Shown: positions 46,688 to 56,333, counted from the stretch's first letter. The stretch: 64,000 nucleotides of DNA from Maledivibacter halophilus (GCF_900167445.1 NZ_FUZT01000001.1:31094-95093); one strand, 5' to 3'. The notes: generated by a model from the sequence alone, not told the origin. Numbers and translations: made by a program.

Positions 46688-47347
46688 ATGAAAAATATCT
46701 ATAGAAACAACGATTACTTAGATATTTTATCAATTATCTATTCAAAAAGAGTACCTTAAAATATCAGTTATTTTTAAAAATTCGGTAAAATGTAGATTCA
46801 TATGCTATATAAATGCTTCTATAGTATTACAATGTGTCTCCTTTTTGAATCACATGTTTCAAAATATATAATATTATATGTTTTTTGTCGAAATATTCCT
46901 TAGAACTTTCAAATTACTACTATATAAGTATATTATTTTAATTAAATTATCAATGGCATTAATTTTTTTGTCTCAAAAATGATAATTTCAATATATATTT
47001 TTAAAGAAGTATTAATGTTTTTATATTTTCTTAATAAAATATAAGCTCCAATAAATTAATATAACTAAAATACATTGATTAAGCTTAAAATAACCTTTTA
47101 AGACAGATTAATCACAAAAATAGGAAGATAATTTATCTTTTCTCTTCTATAAAAATTCATTTTGTTATTTTTTTGGCAAGGTTATTGCAAGTATATACAA
47201 GTATGAACTTAGAATTATTTCAGCGGGAGCTTTTACTTCTACTGAATATAAAATCTATCATTCACAGACTATTCAATTCCTGCATCCAAATGAAATAGAA
47301 GGATTGGAATTGCAAGTTATGAGATAAAAATATAGGAGGATGATTTT
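46688..47347. other. Intergenic region, 660 bp, with regulatory sites
   Basis: No supported gene. It contains a Spo0A-box-like TTGTCGAA (46885-46892), an inverted GATTAA...TTAATC pair (about 47087-47133) that could be an activator site, and the sigma-54 promoter at 47173. Confidence 0.45.
47173..47189 (+). promoter_or_regulatory. Sigma-54 promoter of the crotonase-Etf operon
   Basis: TTGGCAAGGTTATTGCA has GG at 47175-47176 and GC at 47187-47188, the correct interval. The start would be near 47200, about 150 bases before the first gene. The activator is probably the protein encoded at 54343. Confidence 0.8.
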
Positions 47348-48151
47348 ATGAAGAAAGTAGTGTTAAAAAATTTAAACCTTAAAAACATTAAATTACAGGT
47401 TGAAGGATCAGTTGCAATTATCACGATGAATAGACCAAAGGCATTAAATGCACTAAATAATGAAACTTTAGATGAGTTAAATACTATTATTGATGGCATA
47501 AGTGAAGATAAGGAAATTTTAGGTGCTATTATAACCGGTTCAGGAAAGGGCTTTGTTGCAGGTGCAGACATTGTTCAAATGAAACCATATAAAGCAGAAG
47601 AAGGTAGAAATTATGCAGAATATGCCCAAAATATATTCAATAAAATTGAATCTTTAGGAAAGCCTGTAATTGCAGCAGTGAATGGTTATGCTCTAGGGGG
47701 AGGCTGTGAACTGGCATTGAGCTGTGATTTAAGGATTGCCTCTGAAAAAGCTGTTTTTGGACAACCGGAGGCAAATTTAGGTGTTATTCCTTGCTTTGGA
47801 GGAACCCAAAGATTACCTAGGCTTATAGGTAGTGGAAGGGCTAAGGATCTCATTTTTACTGGAAGAATGGTAAAGGCTAATGAGGCATTTTCTATGGGTC
47901 TTGTTAATAAGGTTGTTCCTGCTGATGAGCTTTTAAATGAAGCTAAAAATATTATGACAACTATAATTTCAAAGGCTCCAATGGCTATTAAATATTCTAA
48001 GATATCCATCAATAAAGGTGCTGATTTAGACCTTAGTAATGCCCTTGAGCTGGAAAAAGATTTAGCAGCCCTTACATTTGCTTCTGAGGATAAGGATGAA
48101 GGGATGAAGGCATTTCTTGAAAAAAGGGATCCAAAGTTTATTAATAAATAA
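47348..48151 (+). CDS. Enoyl-CoA hydratase/crotonase
   Basis: It reversibly hydrates crotonyl-CoA to 3-hydroxybutyryl-CoA. The oxyanion-hole motif GSGKGFVAGADI (about residues 59-70) and the catalytic segment NGYALGGGCELALSCD with Glu in QPEANLGVIPCFGGTQRL (about 143-160) are intact. At 267 aa it has normal size, with an N-terminal extension of about 15 residues over typical Crt. Ribosome site ATAGGAGGA. It is the first gene of an operon with CoA-transferase and acyl-CoA dehydrogenase. Confidence 0.93.
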   Translation: MKKVVLKNLNLKNIKLQVEGSVAIITMNRPKALNALNNETLDELNTIIDGISEDKEILGAIITGSGKGFVAGADIVQMKPYKAEEGRNYAEYAQNIFNKIESLGKPVIAAVNGYALGGGCELALSCDLRIASEKAVFGQPEANLGVIPCFGGTQRLPRLIGSGRAKDLIFTGRMVKANEAFSMGLVNKVVPADELLNEAKNIMTTIISKAPMAIKYSKISINKGADLDLSNALELEKDLAALTFASEDKDEGMKAFLEKRDPKFINK

Positions 48152-48239
48152 ACTGGAAATATATTTTCTATTGGAATTCCTACACAATCAAATGTTAATA
48201 AAATATCAAAAAATGCAAATATGAAAGGAAGGCAAGTAT

Positions 48240-49559
48240 ATGGGAGGGCAAGAGTTAGTAAGTTTAATTGGTATTATATTTGCACTTACACTATTAATAA
48301 TTTTAGTTATGAAAGGTGTAAATATTTTCATTATAGCTATAACTTGTTCAGCTATTGTTGCTTTAACAGGTGGAATAAACTTATATAGTGCATTAAAGTT
48401 AGACTATATGGAGGGCTTTGTTGGATTTTTTAAAAATAATTTTCTAATCTTTTTAACTGGGACTTTAATGGGGAAAATGTATGAAATTACAAACGGGGCA
48501 AAAGCAATAGCAAAAATGATTGTTGGAGTTTTTGGTGAAAAAATGGCTTTAATATCAATCCCCTTAGCCTGTGGAATAATTGCCTATGGTGGAGTAAGTG
48601 TTTTCGTTGCAAGCTTTGCAGTTTTTCCTATAGCTATTGAGGTTTTTAAAGAAGCTGATCTGCCTAGAAGATTTATTCCAGCTGCACTTACCTTTGGATG
48701 TTCTACCTTTGCCATGGTTGCACCAGGGGCTCCACAAATTCACAATGCCATTCCAGCCCAAGCATTAGGGACAGATTTAATGGCGGGGACAGTAGTTGGA
48801 TTTATATCATGTGGTTTTATTCTTCTAATGGGAGCATTTATTTTATATGGCATGGTATATAAGGCAAAGTCTAGGGGTGAACATTTCATAGCAAAGCATG
48901 TGGATAATTTTAAGGATGATATAAATCTTCCCAGTGGAATTATGGCTTTAATACCATTAATAATTACAATAATACTAATCAATTTTAAGGTTGGAGGAAA
49001 ACCTTTACTCCCATTAGAAACAGGTGTGTTTGCTGGTTCTGTCCTAGTATTTATTATTTTAAATAAATATCAGGATAATGAAAAAATTTTAAACAATGTT
49101 GGAGAAGCCTGTAAAACATCTATATTTTCCATAAGCAATACCTGCGCCGTTGTTGGCTTTGGTGCAGTGGTAAAGGCCTCCCTAGCCTTTCCAATTGTTG
49201 TAGATGCAATGGTCAATATTCCCGGTCCAGAATTTGTAGGAATTGCAGTAGGCACAACAGTTATAGCAGGTATAACTGGTTCCGCATCGGGGGGTTTAGG
49301 AATTGCAGCTCCATTATTGGGACCTGTTTATTTGGCTAAAGGGGTTGCAGCAGGGGCAATACATAGAACAATGTCCATTTCATCGGCAGCCTTAGATTCA
49401 TTACCCCATAATGGATATATAGTTACAGTTACAAATGGCTTATGTAATGAAACCCATAAAGATGCATATGCACCAATATTTTGGCTCACAGTATTTACTC
49501 CTGCAGTTGGAACTGTAGTGGCAGTAATTCTATTTTCAATATTTTCAGCCCTTGGGTAA
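48240..49559 (+). CDS. GntP-family permease
   Basis: About 12-14 membrane helices; GntP family features include GKMYEITNGAKAIAKMIV, TFGCSTFAMVAPGAPQIHN and SASGGLGIAAPLLGPVY. Family members carry gluconate and related hydroxy acids, and some carry 3-hydroxybutyrate. In this operon a short hydroxy acid such as 3-hydroxybutyrate or crotonate is the likely substrate (inference). AAAGGAAGG precedes ATG. Confidence 0.92.
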   Translation: MGGQELVSLIGIIFALTLLIILVMKGVNIFIIAITCSAIVALTGGINLYSALKLDYMEGFVGFFKNNFLIFLTGTLMGKMYEITNGAKAIAKMIVGVFGEKMALISIPLACGIIAYGGVSVFVASFAVFPIAIEVFKEADLPRRFIPAALTFGCSTFAMVAPGAPQIHNAIPAQALGTDLMAGTVVGFISCGFILLMGAFILYGMVYKAKSRGEHFIAKHVDNFKDDINLPSGIMALIPLIITIILINFKVGGKPLLPLETGVFAGSVLVFIILNKYQDNEKILNNVGEACKTSIFSISNTCAVVGFGAVVKASLAFPIVVDAMVNIPGPEFVGIAVGTTVIAGITGSASGGLGIAAPLLGPVYLAKGVAAGAIHRTMSISSAALDSLPHNGYIVTVTNGLCNETHKDAYAPIFWLTVFTPAVGTVVAVILFSIFSALG

Positions 49560-49610
49560 TTAAGGATTGATATAAAAATAGTATTTTTAAAATTGAAGGA
49601 GGTTTTTAAT

Positions 49611-51170
49611 ATGAGTAAGGTAATTACACGTGAAGAAGCTGCAGAAAAGGTAAAGGATAATATGACCATAGGCATTGGTGGGTTTGTGGGATTTGGAGTT
49701 CCAGAGGATTTGCTTGTGGCCCTGCAAAATAGATATATAGAAACTAAATCTCCTAGGGATCTTACGGTTATCCACTGTGCAGCTGTTGGTGATGCAGGTG
49801 AAAGGGGAGCAAATCGTCTTGGGGAAGAGGGGTTAGTTAAAAAACTTATTTGTGGACATATTGGGCTGGAGCCAAGGTTAAATAAATTAACTGTAGAAAA
49901 TAAATTGGCATCTTATATGCTTCCCCAAGGAGTTATCAGTCATCTATTAAGGGCCATTGCAGGAGGAAAACCAGGAGTTTTAACCCATATTGGCTTAAAA
50001 ACCTTTGCCGATCCTAGACTGGAAGGTTGTAAAGCAAATCAGATGGCTGTGGATTCAGGAGAAGAGGTTGTATCCTTAGTAAATATAGAAGGAAAAGAGT
50101 ACCTTCTATACAAATCATTTTCAATGGATGTCTGCTTTATTAAAGGTTCAATAGCCGATGAAAGTGGAAATGTTTCTTTATGCAAAGAAGCGGTTTTTTC
50201 TGATCAATTAGAAATGGCTGCTGCGGTTTATAATTCTGGAGGTACTGTAATTGTTCAAGTTGATCAAATTGTAGAAAAAGGTACTTTAAAGGCAAAGGAT
50301 GTTCAAATTCATGGCTTTATGGTTGATTATCTTGTAGAAGGTAGCAAAGAAAATAGTTTTCAATCCTTTATATGTAATTATTATAAACCGGAATTAGCTG
50401 GAGAAACAAAGGTTCCTCTAAAGGCTGTTAAACCTATGAAATTGGATCAAAGAAAAATTTGTGGCAGAAGAGGTGCTCTAGAATTAAAACCCAATACTTT
50501 GATTAATTTAGGAATTGGTATACCAGAAGCAGTTGGAGCAGTGGCTGGCGAGGAAGGGTTTTCAGATAAAATAACACTTTCTATTGAATCAGGTGTTTTA
50601 GGTGGCGTGCCCACAGGGGGACTGGGTATCGGTGGCACAGTGAATCCTGAAGCTATTTATAAACAACCCGACATATTTGACATCTATGATGGTGGAGGAA
50701 TAGATATGTCATTTCTAGGAGCTGCTGAAATTGATTCAATGGGAAATGTTAATGTTTCCAAATTTGCGGGAAGAGTTGTAGGACCAGGAGGATTTATAAA
50801 TATTTCTCAAAATGCTAAAAAAGTCTATTTTACAGGAACCTTTAAAGCAGGAAAAATGAAAGTGGAAATTAAAGATGGAAAGCTTAATATTTTAAAGGAT
50901 GGTAAAGCAGTCAAATTCAAAAAAGAGTTAGAGCAAGTAACCTTTTCAGCCGAATATGCAAATAAAATTGGGCAGCAGGTTTATTACATTACAGAAAGGG
51001 CAGTCTTCAAGCTAACTGACAAGGGGATTATGTTAATAGAGATTGCCCCGGGAATCGATTTGGAGAAAGACATACTTCAAAATATGGAGTTTAAACCACT
51101 AATAGCAGAAGATTTAAAATTAATGGATGAAAGAATATTTAAGGATGAAAAAATGGGGCTAAAATTTTAA
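49611..51170 (+). CDS. Acyl-CoA:acetate/3-ketoacid CoA-transferase, fused subunits
   Basis: A single 519-aa chain joins the two class-I CoA-transferase halves. The N-terminal half begins SKVITREEAAEKVKDNMTIG; the C-terminal half starts near residue 290 with RGALELKPNTLINLGIG. The catalytic glutamate should be in SIESGVLGG (about residue 326). It activates an acid by taking CoA from acetyl- or butyryl-CoA. ATG at 49611 follows AAGGAGG; the upstream TTG is within that site. It acts between the permease and crotonase steps. Confidence 0.93.
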   Translation: MSKVITREEAAEKVKDNMTIGIGGFVGFGVPEDLLVALQNRYIETKSPRDLTVIHCAAVGDAGERGANRLGEEGLVKKLICGHIGLEPRLNKLTVENKLASYMLPQGVISHLLRAIAGGKPGVLTHIGLKTFADPRLEGCKANQMAVDSGEEVVSLVNIEGKEYLLYKSFSMDVCFIKGSIADESGNVSLCKEAVFSDQLEMAAAVYNSGGTVIVQVDQIVEKGTLKAKDVQIHGFMVDYLVEGSKENSFQSFICNYYKPELAGETKVPLKAVKPMKLDQRKICGRRGALELKPNTLINLGIGIPEAVGAVAGEEGFSDKITLSIESGVLGGVPTGGLGIGGTVNPEAIYKQPDIFDIYDGGGIDMSFLGAAEIDSMGNVNVSKFAGRVVGPGGFINISQNAKKVYFTGTFKAGKMKVEIKDGKLNILKDGKAVKFKKELEQVTFSAEYANKIGQQVYYITERAVFKLTDKGIMLIEIAPGIDLEKDILQNMEFKPLIAEDLKLMDERIFKDEKMGLKF

Positions 51171-51201
51171 AATTTACAAATAGATGGCGAGGAGGATTAA
51201 T

Positions 51202-52338
51202 ATGGATTTTAATTTTACAGATGGACAATTGATGCTGCAAAAAGTTGCAAGAGAATTTGCTGAAAAGGAAGTTGAGCCAATTTCAGCAGAAATTGACAAA
51301 ACAGGTAGATTTCCGAGGGAAACCTTTGAAAAAATGGTTGAAATAGGCTTTACAGGCATAGGTACTCCAGTAGAATATGGGGGGAGCGCTGGAAATGATA
51401 TAGATAAGGTTATAGTTGTTAGTGAAATTGCTAAACAGTGTGCAGCAACGGCAGCAATTTTGTCAATACATTCGATTTTTGCTCAAGTTATTAATAAATT
51501 TGGTACAAAGGAACAAAAAGAAAAATATCTAACACAAGTAACAAGTGGAGGCTCTCTTGCAGCCTTTGCATTGACAGAGCCCAATGCAGGATCCGATGCA
51601 GGTGCTGCAAAAACAACAGCTATATTGGATGGAGATGAATATGTTCTCAATGGAACTAAGTGTTTTATATCAAACGGCGGTCAGGCACAGTATTTACTTA
51701 TATTTGCATTAACAGATCCTTCAAAGGGGCTTAAAGGATTATCTTGTATCCTTGTTGAAAAAGGAACTCCAGGCTTTACAATAGGTAAAATTGAGGACAA
51801 GATGGGTATTAATGGTTCAGAAACAGTAGAGCTCATATTTGATAATTGCCGTGTTCCAAAGGAAAATCTTATAGGTAAAGAGGGTAAAGGTTTTATGATA
51901 GCCATGACTGCCCTTGATGGTGCAAGGATTGGAGTAGGGGCTCAGGCCCTTGGAATATCAGAGGCTGCCTTGGAAAAAAGTGTTAAGTATATGAAGGAAA
52001 GGGTTCAATTTGGAAAACCTCTTACAGCACTTCAAGGACTTACTTGGTATATATCCGATATGGCAACTAAAATTGAAGCTGCCAAATGGCTAGTATATTA
52101 TGCTGCCCATCTAAAAGCAACTGGACAAAAGCATACTAAGGAAGCTGCTATGGCTAAATTAAATGCATCAGAGACAGCAAGACATGTTACAAATCTGGCA
52201 TTGCAGATTCATGGAGGTTATGGTTATATGAAGGATTACCCCTTAGAAAGAATGTATCGTGATGCAAAGATTACCGAAATATATGAAGGTACTTCTGAAA
52301 TACATAAACTAGTAATTTCAAGAGCTGTATTACGTTAG
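51202..52338 (+). CDS. bcd: Acyl-CoA dehydrogenase (butyryl-CoA dehydrogenase-like)
   Basis: This is an FAD enzyme of 378 aa. AFALTEPNAGSDAGA (about residues 119-133), CFISNGGQAQY and the C-terminal RMYRDAKITEIYEGTSEIHKLVI, with the catalytic Glu in YEGTSE, are diagnostic. Next to EtfBA it most likely reduces crotonyl-CoA to butyryl-CoA, possibly by flavin bifurcation. ATG at 51202 is placed after AGGAGG, which overlaps an earlier in-frame ATG. Confidence 0.94.
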   Translation: MDFNFTDGQLMLQKVAREFAEKEVEPISAEIDKTGRFPRETFEKMVEIGFTGIGTPVEYGGSAGNDIDKVIVVSEIAKQCAATAAILSIHSIFAQVINKFGTKEQKEKYLTQVTSGGSLAAFALTEPNAGSDAGAAKTTAILDGDEYVLNGTKCFISNGGQAQYLLIFALTDPSKGLKGLSCILVEKGTPGFTIGKIEDKMGINGSETVELIFDNCRVPKENLIGKEGKGFMIAMTALDGARIGVGAQALGISEAALEKSVKYMKERVQFGKPLTALQGLTWYISDMATKIEAAKWLVYYAAHLKATGQKHTKEAAMAKLNASETARHVTNLALQIHGGYGYMKDYPLERMYRDAKITEIYEGTSEIHKLVISRAVLR

Positions 52339-52349
52339 GAGGGAAAATA

Positions 52350-53144
52350 ATGAATATCATTGTATGTGTAAAACAAGTTCCAGATACAAATGAAGTCAGG
52401 ATTAACCAAGAGACAGGAACACTTATAAGGGAAGGTGTACCTAGTATTATTAATCCCGATGATAAAAATGCCCTTGAGGCAGCCCTTAAAATCAAAGATG
52501 AAAAGGGTGGAAAGGTTACTGTAATAAGTATGGGACCTCCCCAGGCAAAGGAAGCCTTAAAGGAAGCCCTTGCAATGGGAGCAGATGAAGCTATTCTTGT
52601 AAGTGATAGGGCCTTTGGCGGTTCTGATACATGGGCTACTGCCACTATTATTTCTTCTGCCATTGAAAGGGTTGGAAACTATGATATTATACTTTGCGGC
52701 AGGCAAGCTATCGATGGTGATACAGCACAGGTTGGACCAGAAATTGCTGAATTTTTAAGAATTCCACAAATTACATATGCAAAGGAAATAAAGGTTGAGA
52801 AAGATAAGGTAACAGTAACAAGATATACGGAAACGGGAGACTATATAATAGAATCCAGATTACCTGTACTTTTAACTGCTATTAAAGAACTAAATGTTCC
52901 AAGATATCCAAGTGTTAGAGGTATTTTTAAGGCATATGATACAAATACAAATGAAGTCAAGGTGTGGAGTAGTAAGGATTTAGAAGTTGACCATACACAA
53001 ATCGGTCTAAAGGGTTCTCCTACTAACGTATATAAATCCTTTGTGCCAACAAAATCAAAAACATCAGAAACTATTGAAGGAATAAATGAAAAAGAAAAAG
53101 CGGCTATTTTAATAGGTAAGCTTTCCGATCTTAAGCTTATATAG
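52350..53144 (+). CDS. etfB: Electron transfer flavoprotein beta subunit
   Basis: MNIIVCVKQVPDTNEVRIN, NPDDKNALEAALKIKDE and the signature LCGRQAIDGDTAQVGPEIAE (about residues 115-134) define EtfB. At 264 aa it is of normal size for clostridial EtfB. It pairs with EtfA and the adjacent dehydrogenase. Only 11 bases separate it from the dehydrogenase gene; AGGAGGG lies before ATG. Confidence 0.96.
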   Translation: MNIIVCVKQVPDTNEVRINQETGTLIREGVPSIINPDDKNALEAALKIKDEKGGKVTVISMGPPQAKEALKEALAMGADEAILVSDRAFGGSDTWATATIISSAIERVGNYDIILCGRQAIDGDTAQVGPEIAEFLRIPQITYAKEIKVEKDKVTVTRYTETGDYIIESRLPVLLTAIKELNVPRYPSVRGIFKAYDTNTNEVKVWSSKDLEVDHTQIGLKGSPTNVYKSFVPTKSKTSETIEGINEKEKAAILIGKLSDLKLI

Positions 53145-53159
53145 GGGGTAGGTGTGAAT

Positions 53160-54200
53160 ATGAAGAGAGCAAAAGTAAATCAAAATATTAATTTAAAGGA
53201 ATATAGTGATATTTGGATAATAGGAGAACAAAGAGAAGGGAAAATTCATCCTGTAACTATTGAATTGATTGGTGAAGGAAAGAAACTAGCAAAGGGAATA
53301 GATAACAAAGTAGTAGTCGTTGTTGCAGGCTATGAAATAGATGAAGAAATTAATAAACTCCTTTATTATGGAGTGGATAAGATTATATATATATCTAGTC
53401 CATTGTTAAAAAACTTTTCAACAGATGGATATGCAAGTTCTATTTCTAGACTTATTCTTGAGAGAAAGCCGGAAATTGTTTTAGTTGGAGCTACATCAAT
53501 TGGGAGGGATATAGGGCCTAGAATTGCAGCAAAGGTTGGAACTGGTTTAACTGCCGATTGTACAAAGCTTGATATCGATAAAGAAGATGGTAAGCTTCTT
53601 CAGACAAGACCCGCCTTTGGCGGTAACCTTATGGCAACCATTATATGTCCTAAAAACAGACCCCAAATGGCCACTGTAAGACCAGGGGTTATGAAAAAAG
53701 CAGCCCATGTAGATAATCCATCGGGGTATGTAGAAGTAGTAGAAGCTGATATTACAGAAGTTGACATCAAAGCTAAGGTTGTTAAAATATTAAAGAGCAG
53801 TAAAAAAACGGTGGATCTTACAGAAGCAAAAATTATTGTATCCGGTGGACGTGGTGTAAAGGGACCTGAGGGCTTTGAATTAATTAAAGCCTTTGCAGAA
53901 AAACTAGGTGGAGAGGTTGGTGCTTCTAGGGCCTGTGTCGATTCAGGTTGGATTGATAGTATGCATCAGGTAGGACAAACAGGGACAACAGTAAGGCCTG
54001 AAATTTATTTTGCCTGTGGTATATCCGGTGCTATTCAACACTTAGCTGGTATGAGTGATTCAAAATATATTGTGGCAATTAATACTGATCCTACAGCTCC
54101 TATTTTTAAGGTCTGCGATTTTGGTATTGTAGGAGATTTAAAAAAAGTTATTCCTGCTATGATTGAAGAAGTTGAAAGGAATAAGGAATTTGAGATATAA
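53160..54200 (+). CDS. etfA: Electron transfer flavoprotein alpha subunit
   Basis: The C-terminal FAD-binding segment is clear: SGGRGVKGPEGFELIKAFAE, GASRACVDSGWIDSMHQVGQTG and YFACGISGAIQHLAGM. At 346 aa it has the usual length, without the ferredoxin-like N-terminal extension found in some clostridial EtfA. ATG at 53160 is preferred over GTG at 53154 because of the spacing to AGGTG. It ends the metabolic part of the operon; no strong terminator is seen before the regulator gene. Confidence 0.95.
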   Translation: MKRAKVNQNINLKEYSDIWIIGEQREGKIHPVTIELIGEGKKLAKGIDNKVVVVVAGYEIDEEINKLLYYGVDKIIYISSPLLKNFSTDGYASSISRLILERKPEIVLVGATSIGRDIGPRIAAKVGTGLTADCTKLDIDKEDGKLLQTRPAFGGNLMATIICPKNRPQMATVRPGVMKKAAHVDNPSGYVEVVEADITEVDIKAKVVKILKSSKKTVDLTEAKIIVSGGRGVKGPEGFELIKAFAEKLGGEVGASRACVDSGWIDSMHQVGQTGTTVRPEIYFACGISGAIQHLAGMSDSKYIVAINTDPTAPIFKVCDFGIVGDLKKVIPAMIEEVERNKEFEI

Positions 54201-54342
54201 GATATAGTATGAGTAATATGAATCGAATGATTAAATAAGCTTTTGCAAGTTATATTTTATTGTAAATATCTTAGTTTAAAAGTATACTATATATAGTAGT
54301 TCATTTTTTAAACTCACAAACAGGCAGGTGTGTAACGATACT

Positions 54343-55752
54343 ATGAAGGATAATTTAGATAGATATAAATATATATTCGATGAAATACTTAGAATGACCG
54401 ACGATGGTTTTATTGTTGTCGACAAAGAAGGTATAGTTACAGACATTAACGACCAGTATTGTGATTTTTTAGGTACAAGGAAAGAAAAGGTTGTGGGTAG
54501 AAATATAAAAGAAACTATATCAAATTCAAAGATGATTGATATTATGCAAAATGCTTGTAGGGAAGAAGGAGCTATACACAAGTTTGTAGAAGGTGAGACT
54601 AAGGAAGCCGACAATAAATTTCTTTTGGTAAGCAGATCCTGTGTTTACAATGAAGAACATGAAGTGATTGCCAGTGTAGCTCAAGTAAAATTTAGACTAC
54701 AGACCCTTGATTGCGCAAAGAAGTTGATGAAGGAATACTCAGAGCTTGAATTTTATAAAGAAGAGTATAATAAAATAAGTACAAAGTATTATACCTTTGA
54801 TGGAATGATAGGGAGTAGTAAAAATTTTTTATGCATTAAAAAAATCGCTATGAGGGCAGCAAAAAATTCTTTTCCAGTTTTGTTAACTGGAGAGACTGGA
54901 ACGGGTAAGGAAGTGTTTGCAAGAGCTATACATAATGGCAGTGATAGAAAAGACAAACCTATGGTTAGTATTAACTGCGGAGCAATTCCCTCTGAACTTT
55001 TAGAGTCAGAACTATTTGGATATGAAGAAGGTTCTTTTACAGGAGCAAAAAAAGGTGGGAAAATAGGAAAACTCATTCATGCTGATGGAGGAACTGTTTT
55101 TTTAGATGAGATTGGAGATATGCCTAAAGATATGCAGGTTAAGCTTTTGAGAGTATTACAGGAAAAGGAAGTTGATAAAATAGGAGGAACGACACCGGTT
55201 TCTGTAGATATAAGAGTAATAGCTGCCACAAGACAAAATTTAGCTAAAATGGTTATTGAAGGACAATTTAGAGAAGATTTATACTATAGACTCAATGTAA
55301 TTAATATTGAGATGATTCCTTTGAGAGATCGAAGAGAAGATATACTAGTATTTGCAAATTGTTTTTTAAATAAAATCAATGATGAATACAAGACCTCTAC
55401 TACTTTAAGTAAAGAGGTGAAAAAATGTTTTCAAGGTTATTCATGGCCTGGGAATATAAGAGAGCTAGATAATGTTATTAGGAGCTCATATGCATCCTGT
55501 GATGAATTTGTAATACAACTGACAGATTTACCTACTAAAATGGCTTCTAGTCATAATGTAAACATTTTTTCTGGTTCTGATGAAAAAATGTTAAAGAATA
55601 TGGTGAATAGCTATGAATGCTCTATAATAAAAGAGGTATTAAAAAAATGTAATTGGAATTGTCAATTAACAGCTAATAGACTTGGTATACATAGAAGTCT
55701 TTTATATAAGAAGATGAAAAAGTTCGGGATTAAGATAAAGAAAACAATTTAA
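54343..55752 (+). CDS. Sigma-54-dependent PAS activator
   Basis: One PAS domain (about residues 10-120) and a coiled linker precede an AAA+ domain (about 145-385) with Walker A GETGTGKE and TVFLDEIGD, and a Fis-type C-terminus (LTANRLGIHRSLLYKKMKKF). The sigma-54-contact loop reads GSFTGA instead of GAFTGA, a known tolerated variant. ATG at 54343 is taken, with AGGTG upstream at a longish distance; GTG at 54328 is possible. It probably activates the operon beginning at 47348. A strong terminator follows. Confidence 0.9.
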   Translation: MKDNLDRYKYIFDEILRMTDDGFIVVDKEGIVTDINDQYCDFLGTRKEKVVGRNIKETISNSKMIDIMQNACREEGAIHKFVEGETKEADNKFLLVSRSCVYNEEHEVIASVAQVKFRLQTLDCAKKLMKEYSELEFYKEEYNKISTKYYTFDGMIGSSKNFLCIKKIAMRAAKNSFPVLLTGETGTGKEVFARAIHNGSDRKDKPMVSINCGAIPSELLESELFGYEEGSFTGAKKGGKIGKLIHADGGTVFLDEIGDMPKDMQVKLLRVLQEKEVDKIGGTTPVSVDIRVIAATRQNLAKMVIEGQFREDLYYRLNVINIEMIPLRDRREDILVFANCFLNKINDEYKTSTTLSKEVKKCFQGYSWPGNIRELDNVIRSSYASCDEFVIQLTDLPTKMASSHNVNIFSGSDEKMLKNMVNSYECSIIKEVLKKCNWNCQLTANRLGIHRSLLYKKMKKFGIKIKKTI

Positions 55753-55831
55753 ATTTAACACTTAAAAGTTGTTTATTTTAGCATCCACATATATTATTAG
55801 GATGTAAGTGTACAAAATGAAGTTTTTAGCT

Positions 55832-55876
55832 AAAGATACGTAATTAAGATTGAAAATCTAGTTACGTGTCTTTTTT
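55832..55876 (+). terminator. Terminator of the sigma-54 activator gene
   Basis: AAAGATACGTAA...AGATT pairs with AATCT...TTACGTGTCTTT and continues into TTTTTT. Confidence 0.85.
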
Positions 55877-55907
55877 ATTATTTTTAAATAAATAAAATAT
55901 TAACTAT

Positions 55908-55922
55908 GTGTCTTAAAGACAC
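55908..55922. promoter_or_regulatory. Candidate operator upstream of the second Spo0E-like gene
   Basis: GTGTCTTAAAGACAC is a perfect 5-5-5 palindrome, the same geometry as the three Xre operators at 35152-35220 but with a different half-site. It lies 55 bases before a Spo0E-like gene. Confidence 0.4.
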
Positions 55923-55976
55923 TATAATTATAGTTAAAAATGTAAAATCAAATAGTTTATCCTATAAGAAAATATT

Positions 55977-56153
55977 TTGTTAATAATTGAGGAAATTAAT
56001 AGAAAAATAAATTATTTTCGTTATAAATTAAATGAAGCATATAAAACAAAAGGACATACAAGAGAAGTAGTAGATATGAGTAAAGAATTAGATAAATATA
56101 TTATTATTGTTAAGCAGGAGCTGATAAAGAGAATAGGTGATAAAAATGATTAA
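55977..56153 (+). CDS. Second Spo0E-like phosphatase, 58 aa
   Basis: The frame encodes EEINRKINYFRYKLNEAYKT, then KGHTREVVDMSKELDKYI and a C-terminal helix, closely matching the Spo0E-like protein at 35337-35522 (shared KLNE.YK.KGHT.EVVD.S.ELDKYI). The motif SKELD is intact. The best start is TTG at 55977; no strong ribosome site is visible, and ATT further in is the only alternative. It probably dephosphorylates Spo0A~P. The missing ribosome site leaves a small chance that it is silent. Confidence 0.75.
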   Translation: MLIIEEINRKINYFRYKLNEAYKTKGHTREVVDMSKELDKYIIIVKQELIKRIGDKND

Positions 56154-56333
56154 TTGGAAATGAGGTCGAGTTGATATTTTAGAGAAGTATTAAATCGTTA
56201 AAATGATAACTATTCTAATATAGGTTTTTAGTTACCTCTATTAATAGTCAAGGTAAGCAATGTCAAGATTCTATTGTTTTACTACTTTCTGTTCAAAAAA
56301 AAAGTTTCATATAAAGTTAAAGGAACAGTGTAA

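Noticed and set aside
46885..46892. Spo0A-box-like TTGTCGAA upstream of the crotonase operon
   Set aside because: It is about 460 bases from the gene and 290 bases from a good sigma-54 promoter; too weak as evidence.
47203..47335. Coding-like stretch ending NEIEGLELQVMR just before the crotonase gene
   Set aside because: No start codon in frame, and its upstream part runs into the sigma-54 promoter; more likely the 5' untranslated region.
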